From positions 1,433,204 through 1,497,203 of the forward strand of contig SCFE01000076.1 in NCBI GenBank assembly GCA_004352715.1: DNA of 64,000 nucleotides. The letters are read 5' to 3'. Below the pieces are notes generated by a model. It saw only the letters and a program-made list of their open reading frames with translations, was not told where the DNA came from and made no database searches. Origin of the DNA: Hofstenia miamia (Eukaryota > Xenacoelomorpha > Acoela). The translations under genes were made by a program, and so were the position numbers. Positions 43,042 through 52,950 of this stretch are shown in pieces (position 1 is the first letter of the stretch; each line of letters starts with the position of its first letter).

Positions 43042-44041
43042 NNNNNNNNNNNNNNNNNNNNNNNNNNNNNNNNNNNNNNNNNNNNNNNNNNNNNNNNNNN
43101 NNNNNNNNNNNNNNNNNNNNNNNNNNNNNNNNNNNNNNNNNNNNNNNNNNNNNNNNNNNNNNNNNNNNNNNNNNNNNNNNNNNNNNNNNNNNNNNNNNNN
43201 NNNNNNNNNNNNNNNNNNNNNNNNNNNNNNNNNNNNNNNNNNNNNNNNNNNNNNNNNNNNNNNNNNNNNNNNNNNNNNNNNNNNNNNNNNNNNNNNNNNN
43301 NNNNNNNNNNNNNNNNNNNNNNNNNNNNNNNNNNNNNNNNNNNNNNNNNNNNNNNNNNNNNNNNNNNNNNNNNNNNNNNNNNNNNNNNNNNNNNNNNNNN
43401 NNNNNNNNNNNNNNNNNNNNNNNNNNNNNNNNNNNNNNNNNNNNNNNNNNNNNNNNNNNNNNNNNNNNNNNNNNNNNNNNNNNNNNNNNNNNNNNNNNNN
43501 NNNNNNNNNNNNNNNNNNNNNNNNNNNNNNNNNNNNNNNNNNNNNNNNNNNNNNNNNNNNNNNNNNNNNNNNNNNNNNNNNNNNNNNNNNNNNNNNNNNN
43601 NNNNNNNNNNNNNNNNNNNNNNNNNNNNNNNNNNNNNNNNNNNNNNNNNNNNNNNNNNNNNNNNNNNNNNNNNNNNNNNNNNNNNNNNNNNNNNNNNNNN
43701 NNNNNNNNNNNNNNNNNNNNNNNNNNNNNNNNNNNNNNNNNNNNNNNNNNNNNNNNNNNNNNNNNNNNNNNNNNNNNNNNNNNNNNNNNNNNNNNNNNNN
43801 NNNNNNNNNNNNNNNNNNNNNNNNNNNNNNNNNNNNNNNNNNNNNNNNNNNNNNNNNNNNNNNNNNNNNNNNNNNNNNNNNNNNNNNNNNNNNNNNNNNN
43901 NNNNNNNNNNNNNNNNNNNNNNNNNNNNNNNNNNNNNNNNNNNNNNNNNNNNNNNNNNNNNNNNNNNNNNNNNNNNNNNNNNNNNNNNNNNNNNNNNNNN
44001 NNNNNNNNNNNNNNNNNNNNNNNNNNNNNNNNNNNNNNNNN
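43042..44041. other. Assembly gap of 1,000 N
   Basis: Exactly 1,000 undetermined bases, likely a fixed or estimated gap. To its left is host sequence; to its right the retroelement ORF X1 is cut in mid-frame. The env and outer LTR of the leftmost unit, if present, should lie here or be missing. Confidence 0.97.
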
Positions 44042-45195
44042 CCTCCAACTTTTTAAAGACCTTCGCATTTTTCTTTCTAAATTGGAGTGTTCTATGCACC
44101 AACTTGTAAGTGATTTGCAAATCAAATCAGCTATCATGTGGCTGAAGGCCTTCTTCTCTCAATTTTCTAAGTCTATCCAGGCACACTTTCTCTGCTAAAG
44201 ATGTTAAAGAGAAGGAAGGCATCTCCTGAATCACGGCTTCTAGTAATTGTTCTTCTTTGATCTCCTGAGGCTTTTGTATATTCAATAGGACCATGATCTT
44301 CATTTCCATCCTATAAGCAAGATTGTATATAGGAATTCCCCAGTTGTGCAAACCCAACATTGGACAGTCTTGGGTGCCATTGAATAATATCATTCCTGTA
44401 GCTTTCATTTGTTTTAATTTCTCATGAATTTGTTCAGGCCGATGGTTAGAATTTAAAAATTCAGCCTGTGCATTGGTAATGATCAGGAACGCTAAAGCAG
44501 GATGCTCCCTGCCCACAAATTCTAAATACTCCTGCATTCTTTGAATATTTATTCACTCCTGTAATTGTGCCATATTCCTGCAATATAGAAGGTTATCCAT
44601 TATTTCAAATTGTTTTCATGCCTTCCAGTATATTTTTCTACCCTCTAGATCATGATAATGTAAGGTGGACATTGGATAATTAACTGCCAATGGTGGCTTC
44701 AGCAGATACTTAAGCAAAGTTTCACCATTATAGATCGCACAATCTAGAGGGACCATCACAACTGCAGGTTATATTGACTTCTTCGATTTGCCTTCTAGCC
44801 ACTTTGATCATGGGTTGAGGGATTTCCTGAGGCCACACCATGGTGCTGAAAAACTCCAGATCTAATGCCACCAAACTTTCACTTTCCCATGATCTGCTCT
44901 GAACTGCATGTATATATTTTTGAGTGATGGTTTTTGGTCTCTGTAATTTAGCCTCAAATTCTAAGCACCAATGCTCATTATTTTGGTGGCTTCCTTGGAT
45001 CTCCAGAATCTCCATAATATCTTCATTGTCATGAGATTCCAGGCCACCGTCACTTTCTACGATCATTTCTGTAACCAGGCATTGTGATTCTTCTGGGGAA
45101 GATCTTAATTTGGGGTAATATAGTGTGACAGTCCTTACACTGTTGCATTGCCTCCATTTGCTTCTGTACCTCTTTTTGGATATTCTGCCTGGCAT
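44042..45195 (-). pseudogene. Retroelement ORF X, copy 1 (broken, enters gap)
   Basis: ORF of unknown function between pol and env. It starts MPGRISKKRYRSKWRQC (45195), a basic N-terminus, then an acidic and glutamate-rich stretch to VNITCSCDG near 44750. Compared with copy 2, five bases are missing near 44765, which shifts the frame and ends it at 44728. The frame resumes at 44537-44127 with REHPALAFLIITNAQAEFLN, ILFNGTQDCPMLGLHNWG and SLAEKVCLDRLRK, and continues to the gap. No signal peptide, membrane span, zinc finger or catalytic motif was recognised. An acceptor-like TTATTTAG lies just before the ATG, so expression from a spliced RNA is plausible. Confidence 0.55.
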
Positions 45196-46290
45196 CTAAC
45201 TAAATAAGTTACTGTTTAAGTACTTAATTTGCATTCCCTAAAAAAAAACTTTTTATTTGGTTAATATCAATTTGCAAATTACTGTAATGAGCACAGCTTT
45301 GAAAATTCAATAATATAGTTTTTGTTTACTATGTTTCATGTATCAGTAACAAAACCTCTATTTAATTCTTGTAATCTAACTCTTTCTAAACATTCAAGTT
45401 CATGATAACACTATGTAATTTAGGTGTTTACTGATATACCATTTCTGCTGTAATAGTAGTTGTACAGTATAATGTATTAATTAATTTTACTCTTCAATCA
45501 GGTCTTAAATCTAAAGTTCCGCAATTTTGATTCAATGTGGGGTCTGACTATAGTCAGAAGTTACACTCACTGTTTAAACACTTGTAATTAGCCATTACTG
45601 AAAACCTTGGCTATTTGAATTAATAATACCTTAAAACAGCTTCCTTACTTCCCTTGTGCTAATTAGTTTGTACAAGGTTACGTTTGTGGTCTAGGTTTAG
45701 TATGGTCATTAACTTTTACACAACCTTTGTTACTGTAAATACATATTACTTATGGTTTAACAACAAGTTTATGTATAGATTTTTCAGTACAGTCAAGTAA
45801 TTGATCTATGTTGCATCCTTAATACTTTACTATACCTAATTTCTGCTATAACATTTAATTAATTCTTTAACTAAAAAAACAACAGTTATTTTTTTATTAT
45901 TAAATTTAAAGACATGAATTGTTTATGTTCTAGGGTAGTGATTATAGCCTTTCTCCACAGTCGATGTTTTCTCTTTTGACTGCAATGTTCAGCATGCACA
46001 CTCGCCACCCTAAACCTTTCCATGGCCGATATATAACTTGTCACCATCCACTCTTCCTTCCCGAATTTACTTGATATTCTAACATAATAATATTCACGAT
46101 GCATGAATGTTCTCATTGTATGTTCCTAAAAACAATTACTATTTTCTATTCTTCATGCAGTTAAATTAATTACAATACCTAAAAAAAACTAAAAATTTCT
46201 ATGTTTATAAACTACAAATGGGAAAGAGTTTAACCAGTTTATTTTAATCTGCAAGGCCACAATCTAAACAACCTTCTCTTCTTCTGCAAC
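45196..46290 (-). other. Spacer between pol and ORF X, copy 1
   Basis: About 1.1 kb, mostly AT-rich noncoding sequence that is well conserved with 56539-57560 in the other unit. It holds the small ORF W. It is not an LTR, because it does not resemble the LTR sequence at 51935-52930. Confidence 0.7.
45886..46116 (-). CDS. Small ORF W in the pol-X spacer
   Basis: A 76-codon minus-strand ORF beginning MRTFMHREYYYVRISSKFGK, with a central ERFRVASVHAEH and a basic stretch after it. An AG acceptor-like site (TTTTTAG) lies just upstream. The other unit has a related but broken version at 57180-57390 that keeps MRTFMH, GKEEW and MERFRMASVHAEH and then stops. Retained wording in both units suggests that it was once coding, perhaps as a spliced exon joined to another ORF. 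No family recognised. Confidence 0.35.
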   Translation of the reverse strand: MRTFMHREYYYVRISSKFGKEEWMVTSYISAMERFRVASVHAEHCSQKRKHRLWRKAIITTLEHKQFMSLNLIIKK

Positions 46291-46387
46291 TGTGAACTTT
46301 GTTTGTTATCTAAACATTTTTATAAAACCAATTAATTTCTCATGCACTGTAACGTTTCTCAAATTCATCATGCCTTTTATACCCATG

Positions 46388-49300
46388 CTAACACAGTCTG
46401 TATCTGTCAGGTATTTTTCTTTGATGGTCAGGATAAGGATCCCTTTGAAAAGGTCTGTCAGGAGCATTTTCTTGATATTCTCTTTGTACCCAAATTGGCT
46501 CTGGCTCTGGCTCTGGGCTGGGTGCCTGCGCCTCTGGCTGATTTTCAATGCTGGGTTCCAATATGGGAATATCAACTTGCTGACACAATGTTAATTCATC
46601 TTCTTCTTCTTCCTTTGAAACACTTGCTCCCACCTCATCCACATTTCAGACTTGTAAACATGTCTCCTTGTATGGTATCAACCGGTTTATGTGAACGATT
46701 TGCCATTTCTTCTTGGGGTATTTGAGATGTTATATCTGGATATTGACATCATTGATTACTTTTACAACCTCATATGGACCCAAGTACGGACTATGCAATT
46801 TCCTCACCATTCCTTTCTTAATCACTGGGTGATATAATAAAACTTTGTCTCCCAAGGTGAACTCTTGAAACCGCACCTTCTTGTTGTAATACTCAGTCAT
46901 TGTCTCCTGTGCTTGCCCAGTGGCTGTGATCACCTCTTGCTGTAAACAACTCATATTCATTTGCAAATCTAAAATATATTGATGTATATTATCATAATGC
47001 TGTTTTTGCTCCTCCACCTCTGGTAAAAGTAGTTGCACAGGTATGCAAGCCTTTCTACCAAACATCACTTGAAATGGGGAGACTCCCGTTGACTGATGTC
47101 AATTGGTATTGTATGCAAAACACGCCTGTTCAATAAATTGATCCCAATCATTTTGGTCTTCCTGTATATATTTGGAAATTATATCAATTATTGTCTTATT
47201 CCATCATTCTGTCTGACCATCTCCTTGTGGGTGAAAAGCAGTGATTCGAATTTTCTTTATATCTAAAAGGAAACATAGTTGATATATTAAATTGCTCTCA
47301 AAATTTCTCCCTTGGTCTGTTAAGATATTTTCAGGAAGTCCAAACTGACCAAAAATTCTGCTAACTAGTACTTTGGTGGTCATTTCTGCCAAGGCATCTG
47401 GTAAAGAGAAAGCAAATGAAAATTTGGTAAACAAGTCGACGACTGTTAAGATCCACCAATTTCCATTTCCACTCTTTGGCAAGGGTCCCATAAAATCAGC
47501 AGCTATTATCTCAAAAGGATAGCCCACTTTAATTTCATTGGAGCCCTTACAATAGGAACAGGAAATTTCGGTTTGCTACATCATTCACAACTGTTTATGT
47601 ATGAAATGATGTCAGCTGACATGCCCGTCCAAAAGTACAACTCCTTAATTTTTGCATTTGTTTTTGCATGTCCCAAATGCCCTGCTGATGGCGTTTTATG
47701 CACTGCCTCTAAAACCTTAGATACAAATACCCTAGGTATGATTAATCTTAAAGGTTGTTTAGGTTCCCTAATATATAATATTTTATTTTCTTTGTATAAA
47801 TATTCCCATCTAGACCAAAAATACAATGTTTCCCGCAGAGAACCCAAAAATATTTGTCTAACCAGTTTTTGTGAAACCTTTTCTAAAATTAACTTTTTAT
47901 ATATTGGACTGATTATTACATCTTGTTTTTGAGCTTGAATGAATTTTCCTTTCTCCTCACAACCCAATTTTATTGAGAATGTTAGTAAGTCCCTAGGGCC
48001 ATCCACTCCTTCATCTGACCCTCTAAGAATTACTGGATCCAATCTGCTTAATGCATCAGCATTTTGATGTTTAGCTCCAGGTTTATGTACTATGTCAAAA
48101 TCAAATTCTGCCAAAAATGCAACCCACTGGTATAATTGACCACTGATTTCTCTAAAATTCCGCAGCCATTTTAAACTAGCATGGTCCATAATTACTGTAA
48201 ACTTCCTACCATATAAATAATGTTTAAATTTTTGAACTGCCCAGACAACTCCCAACAATTCTTTCTTTGTAGTAGAGTAGTTTAATTCAGAACCCTTTAT
48301 TGCACAACTCACGTAGGCAACCACTGTTTCCCCAGATTTGTCCTGTTGTGCTAGAATCGCAACCAACACTGTCCCACTTGCATCTGTGGATAATATGCAT
48401 TTCTTTGTCAGATCTGGATAATCCAAGATGGGTGCTGAAATGAGTTTTTGTTTCAAATTTTTGAAAGCCTCCTGTTGCTCCAAATCCAATTGAATGGTGC
48501 ATTTTTCCATAACAATTTGGTTAGTGGATAAGCAATATTTGCATACTCTTCCACAAATCTTTTGTAATATCCAGTGAGACCTAAGAAACTGCGTAACTGA
48601 GTCAAATTTGATGGACGTTTGAGATGCTTTACTGCTTTGATTTTCTCCTCGTCACATTCTAGTCCCTTTTGAGAGATTTTGTGGCCCAAAAATTTGAGTT
48701 CCTTCTGGAAGAATATGCACTTCTTTGCACACAGTTTTAAACCAGCATTCCTGAGTATGGTTGCTACCTTTGTGAAGTTGTCTAGCGACTGCTCAAGTGT
48801 TGTTCCAATAACTAAGATGTCATCCAGGTACACTAAACAAGCTTTGTAAAGTAGTCCATCTAAAATACAATCCATTAATCTTTGAAAGCAACTTGGAGCC
48901 GAAGATAAACCAAAAGGCATTCTCACGAACTTGAAATGACTGGATAAGGCTGAAAAAGCTGTCTTATGAATGTCGCATTCTCTAATTTTCATTTGATGAT
49001 ACCCACTTACTAAGTCTAGTGTAATGAAAAACTGAGACCCTTGTATTGAATCGAGAATATTTTTGATGTTTGGTAATGGGTACATGCTCAAATCTTTTAG
49101 CTTCTTGTTTACTGTGCTTCTATAATCAACACATAATCTTAATTTCCTGTTTTTTTTGAACAAGTACAATTGGGGAATTCCACAGGGAGAAACTCTTTCT
49201 AATTATGCCTAATTTTAATAACAAATTTATTTGTTCATTAAGTTCATTTTGAAAAGCTAGAGGTACTCTGCGTGGTCTAATATTTACTGCCTTTTCATCA

Positions 49301-49983
49301 ATTGTGTTCAATTCCACTGGCAACATATCACACATTCCCAGTTCTTCAGAGCTCAACGCACAGACGTCTTTGAATTGTATGATTTGTTCCTTAAAAATCT
49401 GTTTTTCTGATTCTAAAATTTCTACACCATCAAAGCCAATTTGTTTAAGAATTTCCGTCATTCTCTCTGAGTGTTGAACCTCTGGAACTTTTTGGTTGGA
49501 CATCAAAGCCTTTGGTTTATCTAAATGCATTGAAAAATTTACAAAATCCTTAAGTTTACTTTGCTTTTGATTTGGATTAATAATTTCAATTTCCTTGCTC
49601 ATGTTTTTCTCGAATTCATAACTATTAGACTCGTTTTGAAAATAAACTCTATTGGTTGCAAAATCAACTGCCCCTTGACATTTTTTTAATATATCACACC
49701 CTAAGATTATAGTTTCTAAAAGCTCACTTACAACAAATACATTTGCGGTAATTTTTTTGGTGCATAATGCAATTTTGATTTGAGTAATACCTTTAATTTT
49801 AAGTTGTTCACCATTTGCAGCATAGATTTTTGTGGAATTATCTGCATTAATTTGATTTCCCATCTTGTTAATAAAGCTTTCATTCGCTAATGAGATAGGG
49901 CTTCCTGTGTCAATTAAAATTTTAGTTTCCCAAACTTGAACATGCAATTTAATATAAACTAAAGAATCACTGGTTTTATCCAA
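46388..49983 (-). pseudogene. pol: Ty3/gypsy pol, copy 1: PR, RT, RNase H, IN with lesions
   Basis: Right to left. The protease shows ILIDTGSPISLANESF near 49910 and IILGCDIL. RT (about 49300-48460) has LRLCVDYRSTVNKKL and the catalytic CLVYLDDILVIG. RNase H has CILSTDASGTVL, and the chain then leads through HKPGAKHQNADALSRLDP to the integrase HHCC finger (GHLGHAKTNAKI, IISYINSC). The integrase core has IAADFMGPLP, ILTDQGRNFESN and HPQGDGQTE. The GPY/F tail reads LGPYEVVKVINDVNIQI. Lesions: a frame change at an A8 run near 49150, a one-base loss near 48500, a TGA after the zinc finger (47581), TGA at 47204 just after the core, and a stop after the GPY tail (46730). Inactive. Confidence 0.92.
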
Positions 49984-50034
49984 ATTGTGTAAAAAAAATT
50001 TTAATTTGTCTGGCCGAGCTAGGCTCAGCCTTCA

Positions 50035-50823
50035 TTAGTTTAAATTTTGCTTCCTGTTATTAATTGGACATACTCTTGATAGGTGTCCTGATTGGTTGCA
50101 TTTGTAACAAATCACGTTCAACCAATCGTAGTTTTTCAGCTTGTTCATTTTATTTTGTGAATTCTCTACAGTCAGATGATCAACTTTTTCAATTAACACT
50201 TTGAGTTGTAGCTCCAATCTCTCCCATGGTTTATGGTTTTCATTTGACTGCACGATTTGATGTATTTTGTTTATTTTATGTGGCCTTCCTTCAATATTAA
50301 GGGTGCTTTCAGAACTTATGGCTACTGACAATGCCTCCTCCAAATTTTTGGGATTGGACATCCATACTTGGAACCTGATTTCAGCATTTTGGATCCCTTC
50401 AATGAAAGCACTTTTTGCTAAATTGGAATTGATGATCTCAACCAGAATGGTTGGATAAGCTTTTACTGATAATCTGAATATTTCCTTAGAGAACTCCAGA
50501 AGGCTTTCTTTATCCAATTGTTTCCTGGCCCAAAGTATGGTTTCACTGGTCACTTGTGAGTTGGAAATAAATTTCTTTGAAAGTATTTTGATTAAGTTTT
50601 CATAACCATCATTGTCTCTAACTTGACGCACTTCCAAAGGCAATGCTGTATAGATACTTTTTGCATGACCCTTTAGACTCAATGCAATATATCCAGCCTT
50701 TACTTCACTATCTTCCCAGCCATTTAATTTGCATAGCACAGTAAATGTTTGGAGCCACTTGGTAAAGCTTTCTGTTTTGGTAAAATAGAATTTTTCAGGT
50801 GGCATCAACAGTTTCTGTGCCAT
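50035..50823 (-). CDS. gag: Ty3/gypsy Gag, copy 1 (intact)
   Basis: An unbroken 262-codon ORF from ATG (50821-50823) to TAA (50035-50037). The capsid-like region begins with a hydrophobic/charged helix-rich segment (FTKWLQTFTVLCKLNGWED), then ALSLKGHAKSIYTALP and LEFSKEIFRLSVKAYP, typical of retrotransposon gag. A leucine/lysine-rich helix follows at residues 200-225. A single zinc knuckle CYKCNQSGHLSRVC at the C-terminus binds RNA. It structurally forms the particle shell. The stop overlaps the next ATG as TAATG, which joins it to pol. It is the only full-length intact retroelement ORF in the array. Confidence 0.9.
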   Translation of the reverse strand: MAQKLLMPPEKFYFTKTESFTKWLQTFTVLCKLNGWEDSEVKAGYIALSLKGHAKSIYTALPLEVRQVRDNDGYENLIKILSKKFISNSQVTSETILWARKQLDKESLLEFSKEIFRLSVKAYPTILVEIINSNLAKSAFIEGIQNAEIRFQVWMSNPKNLEEALSVAISSESTLNIEGRPHKINKIHQIVQSNENHKPWERLELQLKVLIEKVDHLTVENSQNKMNKLKNYDWLNVICYKCNQSGHLSRVCPINNRKQNLN

Positions 50824-51934
50824 GATTTCTGAACTAAAACCCTAAAAAAGTAAGTGTTAATATGTTTACTTTCAATTCACTATTAACTTCAACAATTTCT
50901 GATAACAGTTGACCACTTTACAGTCAATTTTTCGACACGTTCAAAATTTTTTTAAACTAACTCTCTAAAATTTCAACGAATTTATTTTTAGTGAGTCCTA
51001 ACTTTACTTAACAAGCAAAACAGATTTTAATTAATTTTCTTGTTATTTCCAAAAATTTTATCTCCAAGATGTGGCCAAATGTAGTGAAACCGAATTTTAA
51101 TAGTGACTATACAATGTAGGTTACTACTGACAAGGTAAAACTTAACCACTAAAAAGCTCCGAGTTCCACTAATGTCTAAATTATTCGAATGTGGTTATAG
51201 ACTCACACTTTTAAAAATATATCAAAACCACGATGTAAGTAAGATAATTAAATCCGAATTGGTCCACTATTATTTTAAAAGTTAAGCAGTCAAGCAGTAT
51301 TTGTAAATGTCTTTCAATATCTCACAAATTACTATGTTGCTTTCTATCAACAACAATGTGCATGGTATTATTAAAATTGTTTTATGTTACTCTTTTGTAC
51401 AATTATAAATTACTATGTGCTATTGTAAGGTTGAATTTTAAAACATGTCTTATCAAACTTTCTCCGGAACAAATAATTGATTAACTACTCCTGAATGAAT
51501 CTAACACACCTGTTCGTTATTTTGTATTAATTCTAATATACTGAAGTTGAAACCCATTTCTATTACAAAGCAAACTAATTTCTCTTAACAAAAAGAAACA
51601 AGCAACCAATAAGTATGCAAAATAGTTTCAAGCCTTTGTGATTTCACTTTTTGAGAAAGTTTCTATTACTACATACAACTAGTTTGAACGAACACAATTC
51701 AATTCAATGTTTCCATATCGTTAATCGACTTTTCTACTAAATGCTATGTGCAAGTAGTTTTCTTTATTCAAAGAACACACCAAGTCACTTTGAACTATTT
51801 CCTATAGTCTTAAAAGAGGGATTGTAAACAGAATATAGTGGTTTGTGTTTAACTCTCATTAAAAGGTCACTTTTGAGTTCCTATAATTGATTCAGTGTAT
51901 TAAGTTAAACTTGTTTAGTATTTTCTCACAAAGC
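50824..51934 (-). other. Untranslated leader between LTR1 and gag1
   Basis: About 1.1 kb without a credible ORF. The homologous stretch is deleted in the right-hand unit together with the gag N-terminus. Its length suggests packaging or splicing signals, but no primer-binding site could be identified with confidence. Confidence 0.55.
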
Positions 51935-52096
51935 TTCTTCCTTGTAGTGTCGAATGTTAGTGATAGGTTTTAATTCAAAACTCTTGATAATTAATGTCTT
52001 TCAAACAAAACCGCCTTAGTTTTGTTGTACTTTCATGTAACAGTTTTACTCTCTCAACTGTAAATTAAAAGCAAAACATAAGAAAACAATAACTTA

Positions 52097-52102
52097 TTTA
52101 TT
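52097..52102 (-). terminator. LTR1 polyadenylation signal AATAAA
   Basis: AATAAA on the minus strand, about 280 bases after the expected start site and followed by a T/GT-rich stretch. The same signal is conserved in LTR2. Confidence 0.55.
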
Positions 52103-52230
52103 TTACAAACAGGAGAATGTTTATACAAGTCACAGCAATAAACAAATTAAATAACTAAAGTCACCCATTATATTTAATACTAAATGAAACCTCTAATGTT
52201 AATAAATATGAGATCAATTTCAAAACCTTT

Positions 52231-52236
52231 ACCTGA
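52231..52236 (-). promoter_or_regulatory. Splice donor in the LTR1 leader
   Basis: The minus strand reads CGTCAG|GTAAAG, a strong donor about 145 bases after the predicted start site. It is conserved in LTR2 (near 61800) and would allow spliced RNAs for ORF W, X or env. Confidence 0.5.
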
Positions 52237-52402
52237 CGAGTATCACCACTAAACGTTGAAATAACTTCTAATTTGATAAAGAGACCAAAAGATGTCTTTA
52301 GCTGAGTTTGTTCATCTGAATTAGACCAGAAATCTTTGCGCGATTTTGCTCTACTTCTCAGAGTATCAGGCGGAGGTTGGTCCTTCTATGAAGTTTTGAA
52401 GG

Positions 52403-52410
52403 TTTTTATA
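52403..52410 (-). promoter_or_regulatory. LTR1 TATA box
   Basis: The minus strand reads GGGTATAAAAACC, a strong TATA box. The same box is in LTR2 at 61969-61976. Confidence 0.6.
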
Positions 52411-52935
52411 CCCTGTTCTACGTCATTGTCCTCTGGTTTAGATGTTCATTTTTAGTTCCAAAATTAGCGTGACATTTTGGGCCAATTTTAGCGTTTAATG
52501 TCATGTCCATCATCCTCTCGTCATTTGGAGTAGAAACTCATTATTAGTTCCTTTGTCTTTTATGTTACCTTGTTAAGCACTTAAAGGGGTTTTCAAGCAT
52601 TGCTTCCACAATGAGTAAGCTTTTCAAAACACCGCCAGGTACTTACAATTTCGGTAAATTTACAAACCACAAAAGAATTTCCAATTAGCTTTTGGTAAAT
52701 TTCACAAGAAATTTAGTAAATTCTTAATTTATTTTTCAAAATTAATTCTGTGAAAAATTTAAAATTATTCTAGGCAGTTCTTGAATTCAAGAAATTTTTA
52801 AAATTCCAATTTTACTACAGGTACTTTATAACTACAGTCAATTTTTGGAGTTAATATTAAACTTAAGTGATACATTATATTAATATTTCCAAAAGGTGTA
52901 TCAGATAAATACGAATAATGTTTCATGCATAGATA

Positions 52936-52950
52936 TTTTCATCTTTCTTT
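52936..52950 (-). other. Polypurine tract after env1
   Basis: The minus strand AAAAAGAAAGATGAAAA directly follows the env stop (52951-52953). This is the position expected for the plus-strand primer of an LTR element. The other unit has the same tract next to 62521. Confidence 0.55.

Larger units (their letters stand above)
51935..52930 (-). repeat. LTR1 of the gypsy array
   Basis: About 1 kb, matching 61503-62500 with very few differences (by eye about 99 percent over most of it). On the minus strand it contains, in order, an upstream region, a TATA box (52403-52410), a splice donor (52231-52232), and an AATAAA signal (52097-52102) followed by T/GT-rich sequence. That is the arrangement expected for U3, R and U5. 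The right edge adjoins a purine tract after env. The exact ends were not resolved; the left edge is set by a deletion in the partner. Confidence 0.75.

Noticed and set aside
43034-44137. Long ORFs spanning the N gap
   Set aside because: They consist of undetermined residues only.
45196-46290. pol-X spacer as an LTR
   Set aside because: It repeats once per unit but shares no similarity with the TATA/AATAAA-bearing LTR region and lies inside the coding unit.
49140-49160. Programmed frameshift at the A8 run between protease and RT
   Set aside because: Both copies change frame at an A8 run (also 60315-60325), but copy 1 would need +1 and copy 2 would need -1. Homopolymer loss or sequencing error is simpler.
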